Source of the DNA: Lycorma delicatula
Taxonomy: Eukaryota > Arthropoda > Insecta > Hemiptera > Fulgoridae
Length of the DNA: 64,000 bases
NCBI RefSeq assembly: GCF_047948215.1
Contig: NC_134455.1
Coordinates: 304,562,147-304,626,146, forward strand
Direction of reading: 5' to 3'
The notes under the pieces were generated by a model. It ran no database searches, was not told the DNA's origin, and was given only the letters and a program-made list of their open reading frames with translations. A program made the position numbers and the translations under genes. Of the stretch, positions 23,839 to 36,500 are shown in pieces (within the stretch, counting starts at the first letter, position 1; each line of letters opens with the position of its first letter).

Positions 23839-24339
23839 TAAAATAATTGTCAAGGAAAAGATATAAAATAAGTATTTATATTCATATTTTTAATTTCTTT
23901 TTCATATTTGTTAATTAATTTTTTTTAAATGTGCACTCCCCGATTTAGTATTTTTATTTACAATTCAGTAATCTTCGCTCTGTAATGCATGCCTAATAAA
24001 ATCCAAAACGGCTGCTTTCAACGAATTCTATTTCAAAGAACGAATATAAATGGAAGTCAGATGGTCAAAAACATGAAGCTATTTGAAGTCGAGTTTTAAT
24101 TCCATCTACTACCGCTTCATCTATTAATGGGTATTTTGATAGAGCCAAAGGCGATTTAAAATTTTTGCAGAAAGTTATTTTGTTTTTAGTGTAACGATTT
24201 TTCGTGAAAAATGCTTCTTCAGAATGTGGTCAGTTCAGTTGTTGGTAGAGCGCCGACTGGTAGCACTCATGAGTTATCACCTAGCAGGTAGTCTTTGTAC
24301 ATTCTACTTCGTAAATAATTTACTAAGTAACTATTTACA

Positions 24340-24340
24340 A

Positions 24341-24407
<67 letters not shown>
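24340..24407. repeat. Compound (CA)n(TA)n microsatellite
   Basis: About eleven CA units followed by about twenty-three TA units. An 87-codon open frame that crosses it is an artefact of the repeat. Confidence 0.95.
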
Positions 24408-24408
<1 letters not shown>

Positions 24409-24409
24409 T

Positions 24410-26515
24410 CTACAACTTTCGCTAATATTAAGTTATATTAGCGGCAATTTTTATTGTGAAATTTTTCACTGTGGATTTTTATTGTGAATAAGTATGAAAA
24501 AATTGGAGATTAAGTAGAAATATCTTCTTGATAGTCATCATTCAGTAACGTTCTTTTTTCCTTGAAATAAATTTGCTAATACAGTAAGATTAGTTTTGGC
24601 ACTGTAAGTAAAGCCTTTATATTACAGTCCGACGGTTCTTTTTTATGCTTTATTTTCAATTTTACTTTATTGATTCAACTTTTCAGTAGAGCTCAGTTTG
24701 TTAAATTCAATAAAAAACACAATATTCACGAGACTATTAGAGATCAATTATTCACGGAACTATTAATTAGTTTATTTTTAATAACTAGAAATTTAAAATG
24801 AAATAATTGTAATAAATCATATACGTAACTAGATTACACAAAAGTTAAACGGCTTAATATATTTTTGCAGTTACAACTGTGTAATAATTTAAATTAAAAA
24901 AGGAGTCGATTAACAATTTAAACAGCTTAATAAAAATACAACATGAAATCACTTAAAAGTATCATCTGAACGAACCGCAAATGAATTTTCAAACGATCGT
25001 TCCGATCTTTAAAAGAATATTACACGAAGCCGAGGGGCATAATCTTTTTAATTTAAAAGGAGCAGGAGTTGCCAATTAGCATGTGGCTAATACCAGTCTT
25101 TATATGCAGTTGTGGTATCATTAACTCGAAGCTGGCGGTTGGTTAATACCAAAAACAAGTTATATTGACCGCAGCTACCGATTGGGGTCGACTAATTGGA
25201 CAGATCCCCTCTCTTACAATGGAACCGCCTTTCCACCATCTTATTTGCCGTACATTTATCTCTTTTCTTTATTTTTACGTAAATCTTTAATGAAATTTAA
25301 TGTGTTTTTGGATAATATAAGGTAAATAAGTTGCTTAAGGTAAATAAATAAATCATGTTTCAAAAGTAATTCTTTAGAAGTAATAAATTGTATTATTAGT
25401 TAGTAATACTATTATACTTAAGGAATATCAAGAACTACACTAGAATTTTTTTATAATTATAAAAAAAATTGTTAACCACTTTATTTTACTTCAAATTCTG
25501 ACAAATAACTATTTAAACAAAATGATTAGTCATTAAAAGAAATGCATCTATTATAACAAATTTTGTGATGGGAATGAATTGGAAATAAAAGAGAAAAATT
25601 ATTTAATTGTAACATTATTTGACAACTAAACGTAACTGTAATGTAGTATGATTTAAGGTAAAGTAACTGACATGTTAAATCAATATCAACCGATCATAAA
25701 ATTTAATTCAATAAAACCATTTCTATGTAAGTACTCTTTTTGTTGAAATTATAAACTATTCCCTTATGTTTCTTCAAAGGTAGAAATCAGGTATTTTTTA
25801 TGACGTAATATCAGAATGTTTTTCAATAATATAAATTAAATTTTCCTCTTCTGAATTACAGTAGTCGCTTCACAGAAACGGAAACATTAATTTATTGTTT
25901 CACTCTGTCTGATTCTGTGGTAAATAAAATCCGTGTAGTTTTGAATATCGATTAAGTTTCAGAGGAATATGCTTGTAAATAAATGTGCATAGCAATATTT
26001 GGTGAAGTGTGAAGAAGGAATTGCGAAATCATTTCCTTCCTGACTTTTCCAAACAGTAAACCCTATATGAGATCTTTTTATTCTTGAGAATGTCAAAGCC
26101 AGTTTTAGGAATAATTTTTTATTCATATCAGATCAACATTAATCATTTCAGTTATGGGTGCTATAAAAGGAATTCATTATATGATATGGGAATTGTTTCT
26201 TCCTACAAAGATAATTGTAACATGATAGTATTAGCTGTAACAATTGCATCATTTTTGTATTTATGTAATATTTTACCTCTCTGTTTATTATTATACGAAT
26301 ATTATTACGTGGTGTTCCTATTTTATTGATAATATTTTATCTTATCTTAATACACCAACTATCCAGCAATCAGTTTTTAAATTAAGCTGTAGAATTATGT
26401 TTTCATGTTTTGTGAGTCATATATTGTAATTATTTTTGTAAATAATGTATTTTAAAATGAAGTATTGAAAATAAATTATCACTATTATCATTATTTTTAT
26501 TATAATTACTGGGTA
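24410..26515. other. AT-rich stretch with one GC-richer patch
   Basis: At about 25030-25255 the sequence is noticeably less AT-rich, with GCTGGCGGTTGGTTAATACC and CCGATTGGGGTCGACTAATT. It has no open frame of note and no match elsewhere in the window. The rest shows no recognisable feature. Confidence 0.4.
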
Positions 26516-26697
26516 TTTGTTTTAAAACGCAACCCAAACAAAATGCTTTTTAGAAAAAGTTAATACAATAACTTCGGATGAAGAGGTTGGCAGCACTACC
26601 TATTGGTGCTTTATAATCAGCTGATAAGATTTGTTTTATTGGTGAACACTTAGTTATTTTTGGTTATTTGTGTTTTTTTATTAAGAAGAAATTGTTT

Positions 26698-27920
26698 TGA
26701 ACACGGAAGAATGGATATTTATTGTGAAAAATTATTTAAAAACTAAATCTATTATTTTTTGCCAAGAAACTTTTTAATTGCAGTTCCGGAATAAGAATGT
26801 ACTAAATAAATCTTCAATTCATCGTTTTCTAAAGAAATATAGGGAGACTGGTTTTGTTTGGAATCAGAGATGTAGCCGTAAACGTTTAGTACTTATTGAC
26901 GAAATCTTGGAAAATTGTAGGGTAAGCTTTTTAAACTCCCTAACAAATTATTACGAAAACTTGCGCAACAAAACGGAATGTCTCGGTATATTGCCTTAAA
27001 GCTACCCGACTACTTAACTTAAAGCCAAACCGCATTCATATATCACATCAATTACACCCGGTTGATTATACTACTCTAAATGGTTTAATCGGTTTATTCG
27101 GGAGAGCATTTCATTTTAGTAATTACGTTAATAGCCAAAATAATCGCTACTGGAGCTCCAACATCATACATCACGACCTTTACACCCACACAACATTGGT
27201 GTGCGATATACAATTTCTTGGCAAACAATAATTAACCCAACGGCTTGGTTTACTGGTGAACGCCTCTTTCCAAATCAACTGATTTGGAAGTTGAGAGTTC
27301 CAGCGTTATCCACTAGATCGTGGATACCGATGTTTTTAGCGGTTGAGTTTCAATTAACCACACATCTCAGGAATGGTCGAACTGAGACTGTACAAGACTA
27401 CACTCGTACACATATATCATCCTCATTCATCCTCTGAAGTAATACCTGAACGGTAATTCCCGGAGGCTAAACAGGCAAAAAAAAGACGAACAATAATTGG
27501 CTCCATATTCTTTCAAAAAATTCTTAATGCAGATCTCTACCAAGAAATTGTAGCGTAATTTATTGTAAATTTAGAATTAAATGAGTGAGGTTCGTGGTTT
27601 CAGTTAAATGGGGGCCACACGTCATACAGCAACAGCAACAATGGACCTTTTGAGAAATTTCTTTGGTGAAAGATTAATATCGACTGGTTATCGTTATAGC
27701 CAGCTACGTCAACTGATCTTTCTCCTGCAGATTTTTTTCTCTGGGGATATCTAAAAGGTTGTATATTTAAAAAGTAATCCACACACCATTGAAGAACTGA
27801 AAGCCAACATAAATCAAGAATTACGAGAAATTGGAGAAGTACGCTTCGAAAGGTTGCACGGAATATGAAAAAGAGGGTAAAGGCTTGCACTGGTGAAAAT
27901 GGTGGACACTTCAACATTTA
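26698..27920 (+). pseudogene. Mariner-like transposase, interrupted
   Basis: The first part encodes a helix-turn-helix region, NKSSIHRFLKKYRETGFV and RKRLVLIDEILENCRVSF, resembling the N-terminal domain of Tc1/mariner transposases. A frame change follows with LNLKPYRIHISHQLHPVDYT. The frame is broken at 27233 by a SINE. After the SINE, 27590-27920 reads FQLNGGHTSYS, where a QQDGA-type catalytic Asp has become Asn, and STDLSPADFFLWGYLK, the third catalytic region. The end is NMKKRVKACTGENGGHF in a third frame. Catalytic loss, frameshifts and the SINE make it non-functional. Confidence 0.82.
27234..27488 (+). mobile_element. SINE, family B, tail type 1, inside the mariner gene
   Basis: Target duplication AACAATAATT at 27224-27233 and 27489-27498 bounds a 255-bp insertion that separates two halves of a transposase reading frame. 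The head has an A-box-like TGGTTTACTGGTG and a diverged B-box. The centre, TTCAATTAACCACACATCTC and GGAATGGTCG, defines family B. The tail CATCCTCTGAAGTAATACCT, GGTAATTCCCGGAGG and an A-run matches the tail of family A copies at 59191, 12295 and 3917, not the tail of the other family B copies. Confidence 0.9.
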
Positions 27921-28043
27921 TTTAAAAAAAAAAAATCTCAAAATTGTTTTGCACAAATAATTGTAATATTTATAGCTAATCGCAGTAAATATAGCACATT
28001 ATTTTTCTTTAAATTGGATTGCTTTTCTGGGTTGCGTTTTAAA

Positions 28044-28910
28044 GAAAAAATCCAGTATTATTAATACGATTAGCTTCATAGTTATATAGCTTCATGATTC
28101 CCGAATTTTTGCATAAATTCCTATTAGATTGCTAACCGATACAGATAAAATATCCCAAAAAATATACATACATAACTTTTGAAAGTAACAGTAAAGCGTC
28201 TAGAAAATGTTACGAAAAATATTTATGACATCAATCATTCTTCACCTCTATTTTGTGGCACGAAAAATGAGTTTTCTTTCATTAATGGAAATAATAATAA
28301 TATTCAAAATAACATCCTAAGCCTAAGGATTAAAAAAACTACCTCTAAACCTTACGGAAAGGATATTGTAAAAGAATACAAGCGTTACAAAATTTAAATC
28401 TTATTCAGATAGGGGCTAGACAATAATACACTAAAAGGAGAAGAAAACAATTAAAAAAGACAAAAAAAAGAAAAAATAAACTAAAATTATGTAGCCTTGA
28501 TTTTATTAATTATTATCTTAAATTTGGCATTCTACCAGTAATTACTACAGCTGTTCTAAAGAGCTACAAAATTCTAGTTCAGATCAAGTTAAAATTGCAG
28601 TTTGACTACTTCTTACTTTATTTATTTGAATGCCTAAATTAGCAGTAATTTTGTCAGACACGTCAACACTAATTGTTTTCTGGTTCAACTGGTTGCATCA
28701 ATAGTTAATATATATAGAATTAAAAATTCATTGAGCCTCGAATTATTAAAACAGTGAAGAAAAATAAACAATAAATATAAAGGAACATAATAAAAATGAT
28801 GATACGACAATGTCAAATCACAGATGACATTTAATTATCATGAACATATTAAAGTCTAATAACCTCATAATTTCTATACATCCACTATATTTGAATAGTT
28901 AATGACAGTC
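28044..28910. other. AT-rich sequence, nothing recognised
   Basis: A 72-codon open frame at 28179-28397 has no recognisable motif. No repeats were seen. Confidence 0.45.
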
Positions 28911-28914
28911 GTTA

Positions 28915-29076
28915 TTTGTTTTTTGATGATTAATTCACTATATAAGCTTGAAGCTTGTGCGTGGGAATATGAAATGGAAATTTATAGAGTATGATAAATA
29001 CCATGCCTGACCGGGATTCAAACCGGGAACTCCGGATGAAAGGCCGATACGCTACCACTTCGCCAAGGAGATCGGC
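28915..29076 (-). mobile_element. tRNA-derived SINE, family A, tail type 2
   Basis: Head on the minus strand starts near 29076 (TGCCGATCTCCTTGGCGAAG) with the B-box GGTTTGAATCCCGGTCAGG. The body contains TAAATTTCCATTTCATATTC and the tail AGTGAATTAATCATCAAAAA. It aligns along its whole length with the minus-strand copy at 1575-1749. No clear target duplication. Confidence 0.82.
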
Positions 29077-29460
29077 AGTTGAGTACATTTAAGAGGGTTT
29101 CAAGAGAAAAATTTTTTATTATCAAGTTTAATTTGGAAAACATTTTACGGTAAATTTATTTTCCTCTTAATTATACTATCTTTTGTTAGGCCTGCATCAG
29201 AAGATTATTCTGCCATTTAAGTGAAGTAACTTAGGTTTCTTTTTGTTACTGGAGTAAATAAATTTTTGTTATTAGGATGATCAACTTTTGAAAAATGAAA
29301 TTCTTGATTTTTACAAAAAGAAAAGCAAATAATGTTTTTTTTCTGATTATGAACTTAATTACTACCATAAACAGATAAAATCTTATTTTCAAACATTTTT
29401 ATAGACAATTATTTGTTTTGGTTTTAAATTCTTTATAAATTACATATATCCTTAAGAGAT

Positions 29461-29713
29461 GTCTAACAGCTGATTTTGAAGTCGAAAGTTCTGAGATTCA
29501 AATCCTTGCAAAAGTCGGTTGCTTTTATACGGATTTGAATATTAGACAGTGGATACCGGTGTTCAATTAACCACACATCTCAGGAATGGTCGGCCTGAGT
29601 CAGTACAAGACTACATTCATTTAAGTATCATTCTCCTCATCTTATTGGGTCGTGGGTTGGCTGCTTATTGATCACTCGTTGAACAGATTGTATGGTAAAT
29701 ATTAGGAAAATAA
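29461..29713 (+). mobile_element. SINE, family B, tail type 2, with target duplication
   Basis: Flanks ATATATCCTTAAGAGAT (29444-29460) and ATATATTCTTAAGAAAT (29714-29730) form a 17-base duplication with two mismatches. The 253-bp body has a B-box-like GAGATTCAAATCC, then GTGGATACCGGTGTTCAATT, the family B centre CACATCTCAGGAATGGTCGG, and a tail with GGGTCGTGGGTTGGCTGCTT and GTTGAACAGATT. The length matches the family B copy at 27234-27488, but the tail is different. Confidence 0.9.
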
Positions 29714-29730
29714 ATATATTCTTAAGAAAT

Positions 29731-32700
29731 TAAAGTAAATTGTAAGTTAGGATAAAAAATCAACGAAGCCCAGCTACAAATTAGAGAAAACGTATTACAC
29801 ACCTGGGAGCGTAAAATATGTTATATACGGGGAACGGAGAAATGTTGAACTAGAATTTTAAGATGGACCACGGTACAACTAAAAATTCTATAATTTTCGT
29901 GAATGCTTTCAGAAATTACATGAAATGCATAAAATGTAGACCAGCATCATAGCCACCCACATCCATTTTAATTTTGAATTAAGAAATCACGGTAAAGCGC
30001 GTTTAAAACGTTATAATGATAATTTCAAGGTTGTTTTTTTTACATTAAGTGAGCATAACTGTTGTTATTTAATTAAAAATTTTAAATAAAGGTTTTCAAG
30101 CATGTGTTCAGTAACACAGAGAAGTTGAAAAAATTCAAAACTTTTAAAGTATTTCAATCAATTAGCAAATATTGAACTTAGAAATTAATCTAATGATTAA
30201 TTTTCTGCATATACGAGTTTTGGTCACGGAAATTCGTTGACAATCTAGGATTATTATATTTTGGAACCGGGTAGCTGGTTAAAGTGTTTTAGCTCTTATT
30301 TTCAAAAGTGAGTGTACTAATATTTTTAAAAATTAAAATTTTGTTCATCAAATAACAAACATGTTCGAAATTATTGTAGTAATTCTTTTTTATCTTTAAT
30401 ACATCAAAATTAGTCATTTAAATGGGTTGATGCTGTCCTCTAATTCCTTAAATCTATGTTAATCTTTAAATTTCATAATATTTATATCCAGAATTCAAAA
30501 TTATTCACGTTTTCTAATTTTTGGCCATCATTTACGAATTTTTAACCTCATGAACAACTCTTTTTTAGTAAATAATTTACTAGCCTCAGTGCTTTAATAT
30601 ATGATCTACTAGTTATTATATTACAATATTCTAAAAATTTCTCCACTTTCTTTTTTAAATCTCTTCATTTCATATCCAGTAATCTAATTTTGGTATCTAT
30701 TTAATTCTATTTTTTTCAAATAAAAACTTTAAGAGCATAAAAGTTTTTCTTCTACATTTTTTCTACTCTAGATTTTTGTTACCAGAGATAAGGTACAACA
30801 AAATAAAACATTGAAAAATGTAAATCAACAATTTTGTATAAGAAATCATCAGTATTTCAGTATAAGATTCTATTCCGAGATAATAGTTTAATTAAAAAGT
30901 TATAGAAAAGCTGTAAAAATGGGTCATTAACCCAGAATTCCACATTCCACTTAAACAATAATTCCAAAGGAGGCTGTTTCACCTCATGGACACATTAAAA
31001 GATTCCGAGTGAGTGACACATAGCGATAAAAGAACAATATGAAGATTGTTTTCCTTGGCAATAAAGTTATTTAAAATTCAAATATTTTAAACTTAAATAT
31101 CTTGAAATTTAAATTAATATCTCACGGTCTCAATTGTTTTGGCAACATATTGTAAAAAAATAGATCGCTTAAAAAAATTAATATGTAAAAAAAAGAAATT
31201 GCAGTTCTTCAATGAACTAAACAATGCAATAAAATCAACAATAAAATCAGACAATTATTTTTACATTAAACTGGATAATGGATTAAAAAATATATATTTC
31301 TATTTAAAATTACTTTTACTGTTAACATAATATGTTGTTGATGTAAAGAATTATTTATCTATTAATTTAGGATATACTTAATAACATACTTGAATATTTA
31401 AGGAAATACCAATAGGAAGAAGTTTCCTAAGAAGACAACGAATTATTTACTTTTTAACTATTATCTAATATAATGTAACCAGTTTTTAATAAGAAAATTG
31501 CTCAGTGAAAATAAAACCAAAGTGATCGTACTATGGGTAAAAATCTTTGACCACCAAAGTTAGGAAATTTAATAATTTAATAATTATTTTTTAAAAAATA
31601 AGTGGAACCGACATCAAGACCGTATAATGTGGTGGACGTATATAGAATTATAAGATTCCCACTCTTCCTACCAATGCTGTGCATTATACATACTGTACAT
31701 TGGGTCTGAAAGGTCTAAAACGAGGTATTTTAATTTTTAATAATTTTATTAACAATGCTACATATATTTTGAAGAAATTCATATTACCAGCCCTTCAGAT
31801 GACCAAATAACATCATCTAACGTGACGCATACATGTAGAATATCAGGTTTTCCACTGTCCCTACCTACTCCTCGGAAGACGAAAACATATTTTTGTCAAT
31901 TATCAGACTGATTTTTTGAATCTAAAACATTTTTCAACATGATCGTTTCACGGTGAAAAGTTGCTGCATCAATTGCAGCAAGATTTATTTCAATCGGATT
32001 AAAAGGGAAAAAGGTGTGCTCCAACAAATATTAAAAAAAATATGTGCGGGTTGAATACATAACCTCCTTTTTTGAAGTCTGTTAAGAAAGCATTCTCTTT
32101 CAAGTTAAGATCATAAAAACACAGCTAATAGCTGTTCAGATTTTAAGAAAATCTGACCAGCATGTAATTGTAATCAAATATTTAGGTGTACGAGAAATGT
32201 CAACAAAATTTATTTAGTTTATAAGTTTTACGATCTTTTTATATTAGAAAAGAATATTGTATATAAAAGCAGTCGCTTGAAGTGTCTGCCCCGGTGACTT
32301 ATTTATTGTTATCGAAACACAACTTTAAATGGAAACTGGAGGCGCATGAAAGTTAAGGGCAAATCTAAAGGAACGTACGCCGTACACCGTCGCACCTTTA
32401 ATGCTACTTTTATCGATAACCAAAAGAGATAGGGAATAAGACAAACAGATTTTTTTTTGTAGAAAAATTACTTTCATATACCGCAGATAGTTTTTGAATT
32501 CGTTTTAATTAGAGGTTTGGGCACAGTAAAGTTGAATATTGGTAAGAAACATAATCCAGTTTTACCGCAAGCCATTAAAACAACCATCATCTTGAAAAGA
32601 TTAAAATTTTGTAACGGACTACAGCAGTAGTGCTATGGTCTTTCCAAGTATAAAAATTATATTCATGAAAAATTTCAGCTCATTTGGTCGAATAGTTTTT

Positions 32701-34720
32701 GTGTAAATTAGTAACAGACTCACAGAACAGAAAACACAAGATTTTTATATGAAGTATAATATAAATGTGTACAAAAAATACGATTGAGGAATAATATAAA
32801 ATTTACTGATCTATTTACGATAATTTGAAGCGCATTATTCAGCTCCAAATTCAGCAGTAAAGATATGAGCAAACAGTAAGTTATATGTAAGAATAGTGGA
32901 TTAGACCCACAGAAAAAAATAAAGAAATAATATGATGATAAAATGAAAGCGGACTTAGAGACTAATTATTATTATTACCGTGAAACTTTACAATAAATAA
33001 GTTAATAATTTACGTTTTTAATGGTTTCTTATTTTTACAGATTTATTTATATAGATTACTTTTTAACAAAGATAGATTTATTGTTATAGTAGAGTACATT
33101 TGATTACATTTATGATAGTCGATGAAATAATATAATCGCTTGTTTGGTTACAGGGAAAGAATTACTTGTAGTAAATTACAGGAAAATTTAATATAATGAT
33201 TAGTTATCGAAAACGATTTGTAAATGAGGAAGCTGACCATGTTATTCCGTAACTGAGCATTTCTGTTGAAGACATAGATGTTTTGATGAATAGTTTGAAC
33301 CGTATATTAACAGAAAGTAATCAAAGTGAACTGATGATCTAGCTCTACGCCAATGAACAAAATTCTTTGTTGTAAATACACGATGAAATATTACAAGTAC
33401 TTTTATTTAACACTTAAAAGGTTTCTGTTCATTTATTTATTTTTAATTATGAAATGTTAAAAGTTTACGCCATTCTATATTATTAAACTCTCAACCATAC
33501 GGTTAATCTATTTATTTTTTTTTAATAAGAAATTTAATTTGGCAGGTATTACTATAATCAAAATGATGCCTCATAAAAGTTGACGGTATTTTTTTTTAAC
33601 AATGGCTTACTTATTAGAATAGGCATAGCGGTGTATACTGGGTGGAATAAGGTGGAGAGGGTTCGGCCTGCTCTGATGTGCTCTACGGTCAAAGGTCATA
33701 TCGTGTCCCGCCTGAGGTTAAATGCTGCGATCTCCTAATGACAATCGTTCTTCTCGCTCATACACTCAGCACTCGGTCTTGGCTACACTAGTACCTCTAG
33801 AACTCTTTTTTCATATCCACCCACTCGAGATCAAACATAACTTCATGATGTTTTAACTTATGCAACGGATACTCTCTATTATACATAAGCTATAAAGGTA
33901 CTTCGGTAAAATATCAAATATAATTACAGGGACCAAAAAGTGCTTACGAAATTAAATACGTATTCTATATACCACAAATATATTTAAATTAATGTATAAA
34001 TTGTTTTTGTATTTGGGTATGTTTGTGCGTGAGCGTTTGTATGTTGGAGACAGTATGACAGACAGTGATGTACAGTTAGAAAACGGTTTAAATGAAGAGA
34101 TGTTCTTATATACTAAACAGTTAAATTAATTTTTATAGCGTTTCCCGAGTTTAGTAAATTATAATTGCAGAAGATGAAAGGACACAAGACGAAGAAGATC
34201 TCTCTCTTTCTTATGACAATCAGAATGATAAAAACCAAAGGAAATAGAGAGTAAATGTACGAATAAACTTTAAGAAAATTTTTATTTAAATGAAAATATT
34301 GACCATTAAGTGGAAATGAAGATTAGAAAAGTAGTAAAAAATTGTTAACAAAAGAATCTTAAAAAAATTATAGTTAAGGTTATTTTTGCTCTTTTCTAAT
34401 AAAACAGATTATAAAATACGCAAAAGAAATACTACCGAATAATTTAATGTAAAATTTAATATAAGTAAATACATATATTTTCAGTTTTTCATTTCTATAT
34501 GTAGTTCACTTTACAGTTTACTATTTCATTATGTAGATCACTTCAGAATAGTTAAGTAAGATAATAAACAGATTAAAAAAAGAAACTATTCCAGCATTAA
34601 CTGGATTATATGGATGAAGGAAAACTTCTTGAAAACTTTGATAAGATTACCAACAAAAAAAAAATTATTTTAATAAAAAATTCTTTTTCACTAAATTAGA
34701 AGTTAGAAGCGTGGATTTCC
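29731..34720. other. AT-rich stretch without supported genes
   Basis: A segment at about 31975-32100 ends in CCTCCTTTTTTGAAGTC and looks like a worn LINE 3' terminus, without coding sequence. Less AT-rich patches lie at about 32285-32420 (with CGTACGCCGTACACCGTCGC) and 33620-33850. None shows a coding signature or a second copy. The 63-codon frame at 31139-31330 is Lys/Asn-rich and treated as chance. Confidence 0.4.
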
Positions 34721-34729
34721 GGTTTCAGT

Positions 34730-34960
34730 TAACATCAAAAACGTTCCCAGACCAATTTTTTTCTCTAACTCCAGTTCCTTGAAACCCATTCGCTTGAAAA
34801 TAAACGGAGCTCTATTCCCAGTAGGTTTACATCACCAATCAAGTTTCAACAAACTTGGTTACAAATAAAATTTGTGTCCGATACAGTGGACAAAAAAGTT
34901 TTACATACATACATATATGTTTAAGTATATAAACATTGCAGAATCGTGTTCAGGAGATTC
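34730..34960. repeat. Dispersed repeat, copy 1
   Basis: The order CGCTTGAAAATAAACGG, CCCAGTAGGTTTACATCACC, CAAACTTGGTT, GTGTCCGATACAGTGGAC and ACATACATACAT parallels 36285-36500 segment by segment. No coding sequence. Probably the 3' UTR of a LINE or similar element. Confidence 0.55.
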
Positions 34961-35039
34961 CAAAACATAAAGAAAAGTTTATCCCCCCTCCCCCAACATC
35001 CACTTATAAAATTCGATCGGATTAAGTAGATTTCTACCA

Positions 35040-35138
35040 TTTTTTTTTAATGAAAAATGGCATGCCTAACCGGGTTTTGAACCCGGGACCTTCAGATGAA
35101 AGACCGAGACGCTACCACTCGCGCCACGGAGGCCAGCC
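35040..35138 (-). mobile_element. tRNA-derived SINE, family A, head only
   Basis: The minus strand from 35138 reads a good tRNA-like head, GCCTCCGTGGCGCGAGTGGT and the B-box region CGGGTTCAAAACCCGGTTAG, then only CATGCCATTTTTCATT before an A-run (T-run at 35040-35048 on the plus strand). The body and tail of other family A copies are absent, so this is a very short variant or a 3'-truncated copy. Confidence 0.75.
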
Positions 35139-35212
35139 TTTAAATTTTTAAGTTTCTGTTAGGATATAAAAAATTAATCAAAAAAATATTTCAAGTGGCA
35201 TATACTAAACCA

Positions 35213-36045
35213 ACATCTCTCAACCAGGGGTTCACGGTGATATGAAAGGGGGAGTCGCGAAATTAGCTTACAACTTTACACCTAAACAATAATGAAATCA
35301 TTTTATGAGAAAAAAAAATTTATTATAATTATTTTATTTACATATAAAAACATATAAAGAAAATAAATTAATGAGATGGTGTTGCATTTATTTTTCATTT
35401 AAAAGTTTCTTCATACACGGATCTATGTTGGAAACACAAAAAAACAAATTGTTTTCAAGTAATAAAAGACGATTCCTATATTTAGTTTATGGCGCAACCA
35501 TGGACAAAATCCCTTTTTACAGACGTAAAACGTGACACGAAAGGGATTAATATTTTCAATGCTTCTGTGACTAAATTTCCATATTCACTTCGACGGGCAA
35601 GCCAAAATGTATCTAAATTTTCAGATGTCAATTGTGATTGCAACGTTTTCTCGGCAGACATTTCGATGAACTGGTCGTGAATCTCAATTGGTAACCTAGG
35701 AGTTGCAATAACATTTTTTCTAAATGGATTCGGTACTCATCAATTCGAGAAATCATATTTAGATTCCGGGAAATATTCCTCCAACTGTACCTTTAGCTCA
35801 CGCAAATAAATCTTCATTCTATCCAAACTGTGGTGAATAATAGTGTCTTCTTCACCCAAATCTTTCTCAATATAACAGGGAGTGTAAAAAAATCAGAATA
35901 TTTGCTTTGTAGGTGAATAATCCAGACATAAAACTTTTTAATGAAACATTGTCATTAATAAAATATTTTTATCCCGTTCTTGTAAATTGACATTCACGTC
36001 GTTTTTCGAAAATACATCAGCTAAGGAAGCCAACAGAAATATATA
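35213..36045 (-). pseudogene. ZBED5-type hAT transposase, C-terminal part
   Basis: On the minus strand, 36045 to 35368 reads LASLADVFSKNDVNVNLQER, SLDRMKIYLRELKVQLEEYF, PIEIHDQFIEMSAEKTLQSQ and TFWLARRSEYGNLVTEALKI, ending after a few stops with NATPSH. This is the C-terminal half of the domesticated-looking ZBED5/FAM200-type branch of hAT transposases, including the dimerisation region (family knowledge). Below it, 35213-35260 has CTCAACCAGGGGTTCACGG and GGGGGAGTCGCGAA, resembling the hAT element terminus. The N-terminal BED finger and most of the catalytic region are missing, and there are several stops, so it is a relic. The element at 62176 onward carries the complementary N-terminal part of a related gene. 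Confidence 0.8.
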
Positions 36046-36284
36046 CTCATTATTTTTGTAAAAACATTGTGAATGGCGTTTGTTTAGTTAGTAATGAGAA
36101 TGGCCAATAGAGTATAAATAAAAGTATTTTGCATGCTTCACCAGCGCTACATAGGATTTGTATAGAATAGTATAGTATAGTAGTATATATAATTGACAAG
36201 CTTATCCCTTTATATAATCTATTTTTAAGAAAATAAATGGGAATATAAAACATTGCGTCCAGTAGAACGAAAAAACCTGAAAAT

Positions 36285-36500
36285 ATACCCAAGAACTCCG
36301 GTTTTTCCTATGAACCGGTTAGCTTGAAGATCAATACGGCTCTTTTCCCGATAAATTTGTATTACCCAACCAATTTTCATCAAAATCGGTTAAGATTTGC
36401 GTCCACTAGAGCTGACGAAAGAATCTTATACATACATACATACATACATATGTATATAGACTTGGTTATAAGTATATAAACATAACCGGGTGCAGTAGCG
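36285..36500. repeat. Dispersed repeat, copy 2
   Basis: Parallel to 34730-34960, with TAGCTTGAAGATCAATACGG, CCAATTTTCATCAAAATCGG, TTGCGTCCACTAGAGC and ACATACATACATACATACAT. The family is not identified. Confidence 0.55.

Larger units (their letters stand above)
26521..28043 (+). mobile_element. Tc1/mariner-like DNA transposon split by a SINE
   Basis: Perfect 16-base terminal inverted repeats, TTTAAAACGCAACCCA at 26521-26536 and its complement at 28028-28043, bound the element. Without the inserted SINE it is about 1.26 kb, normal for this superfamily. It belongs to a different family from the element at 2051-3409: the ends differ and the transposase residues differ. Flanking TA bases cannot be assigned confidently. 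Confidence 0.88.

Noticed and set aside
24224..24487. 87-codon open frame
   Set aside because: Its middle is translation of a (CA)n(TA)n microsatellite.
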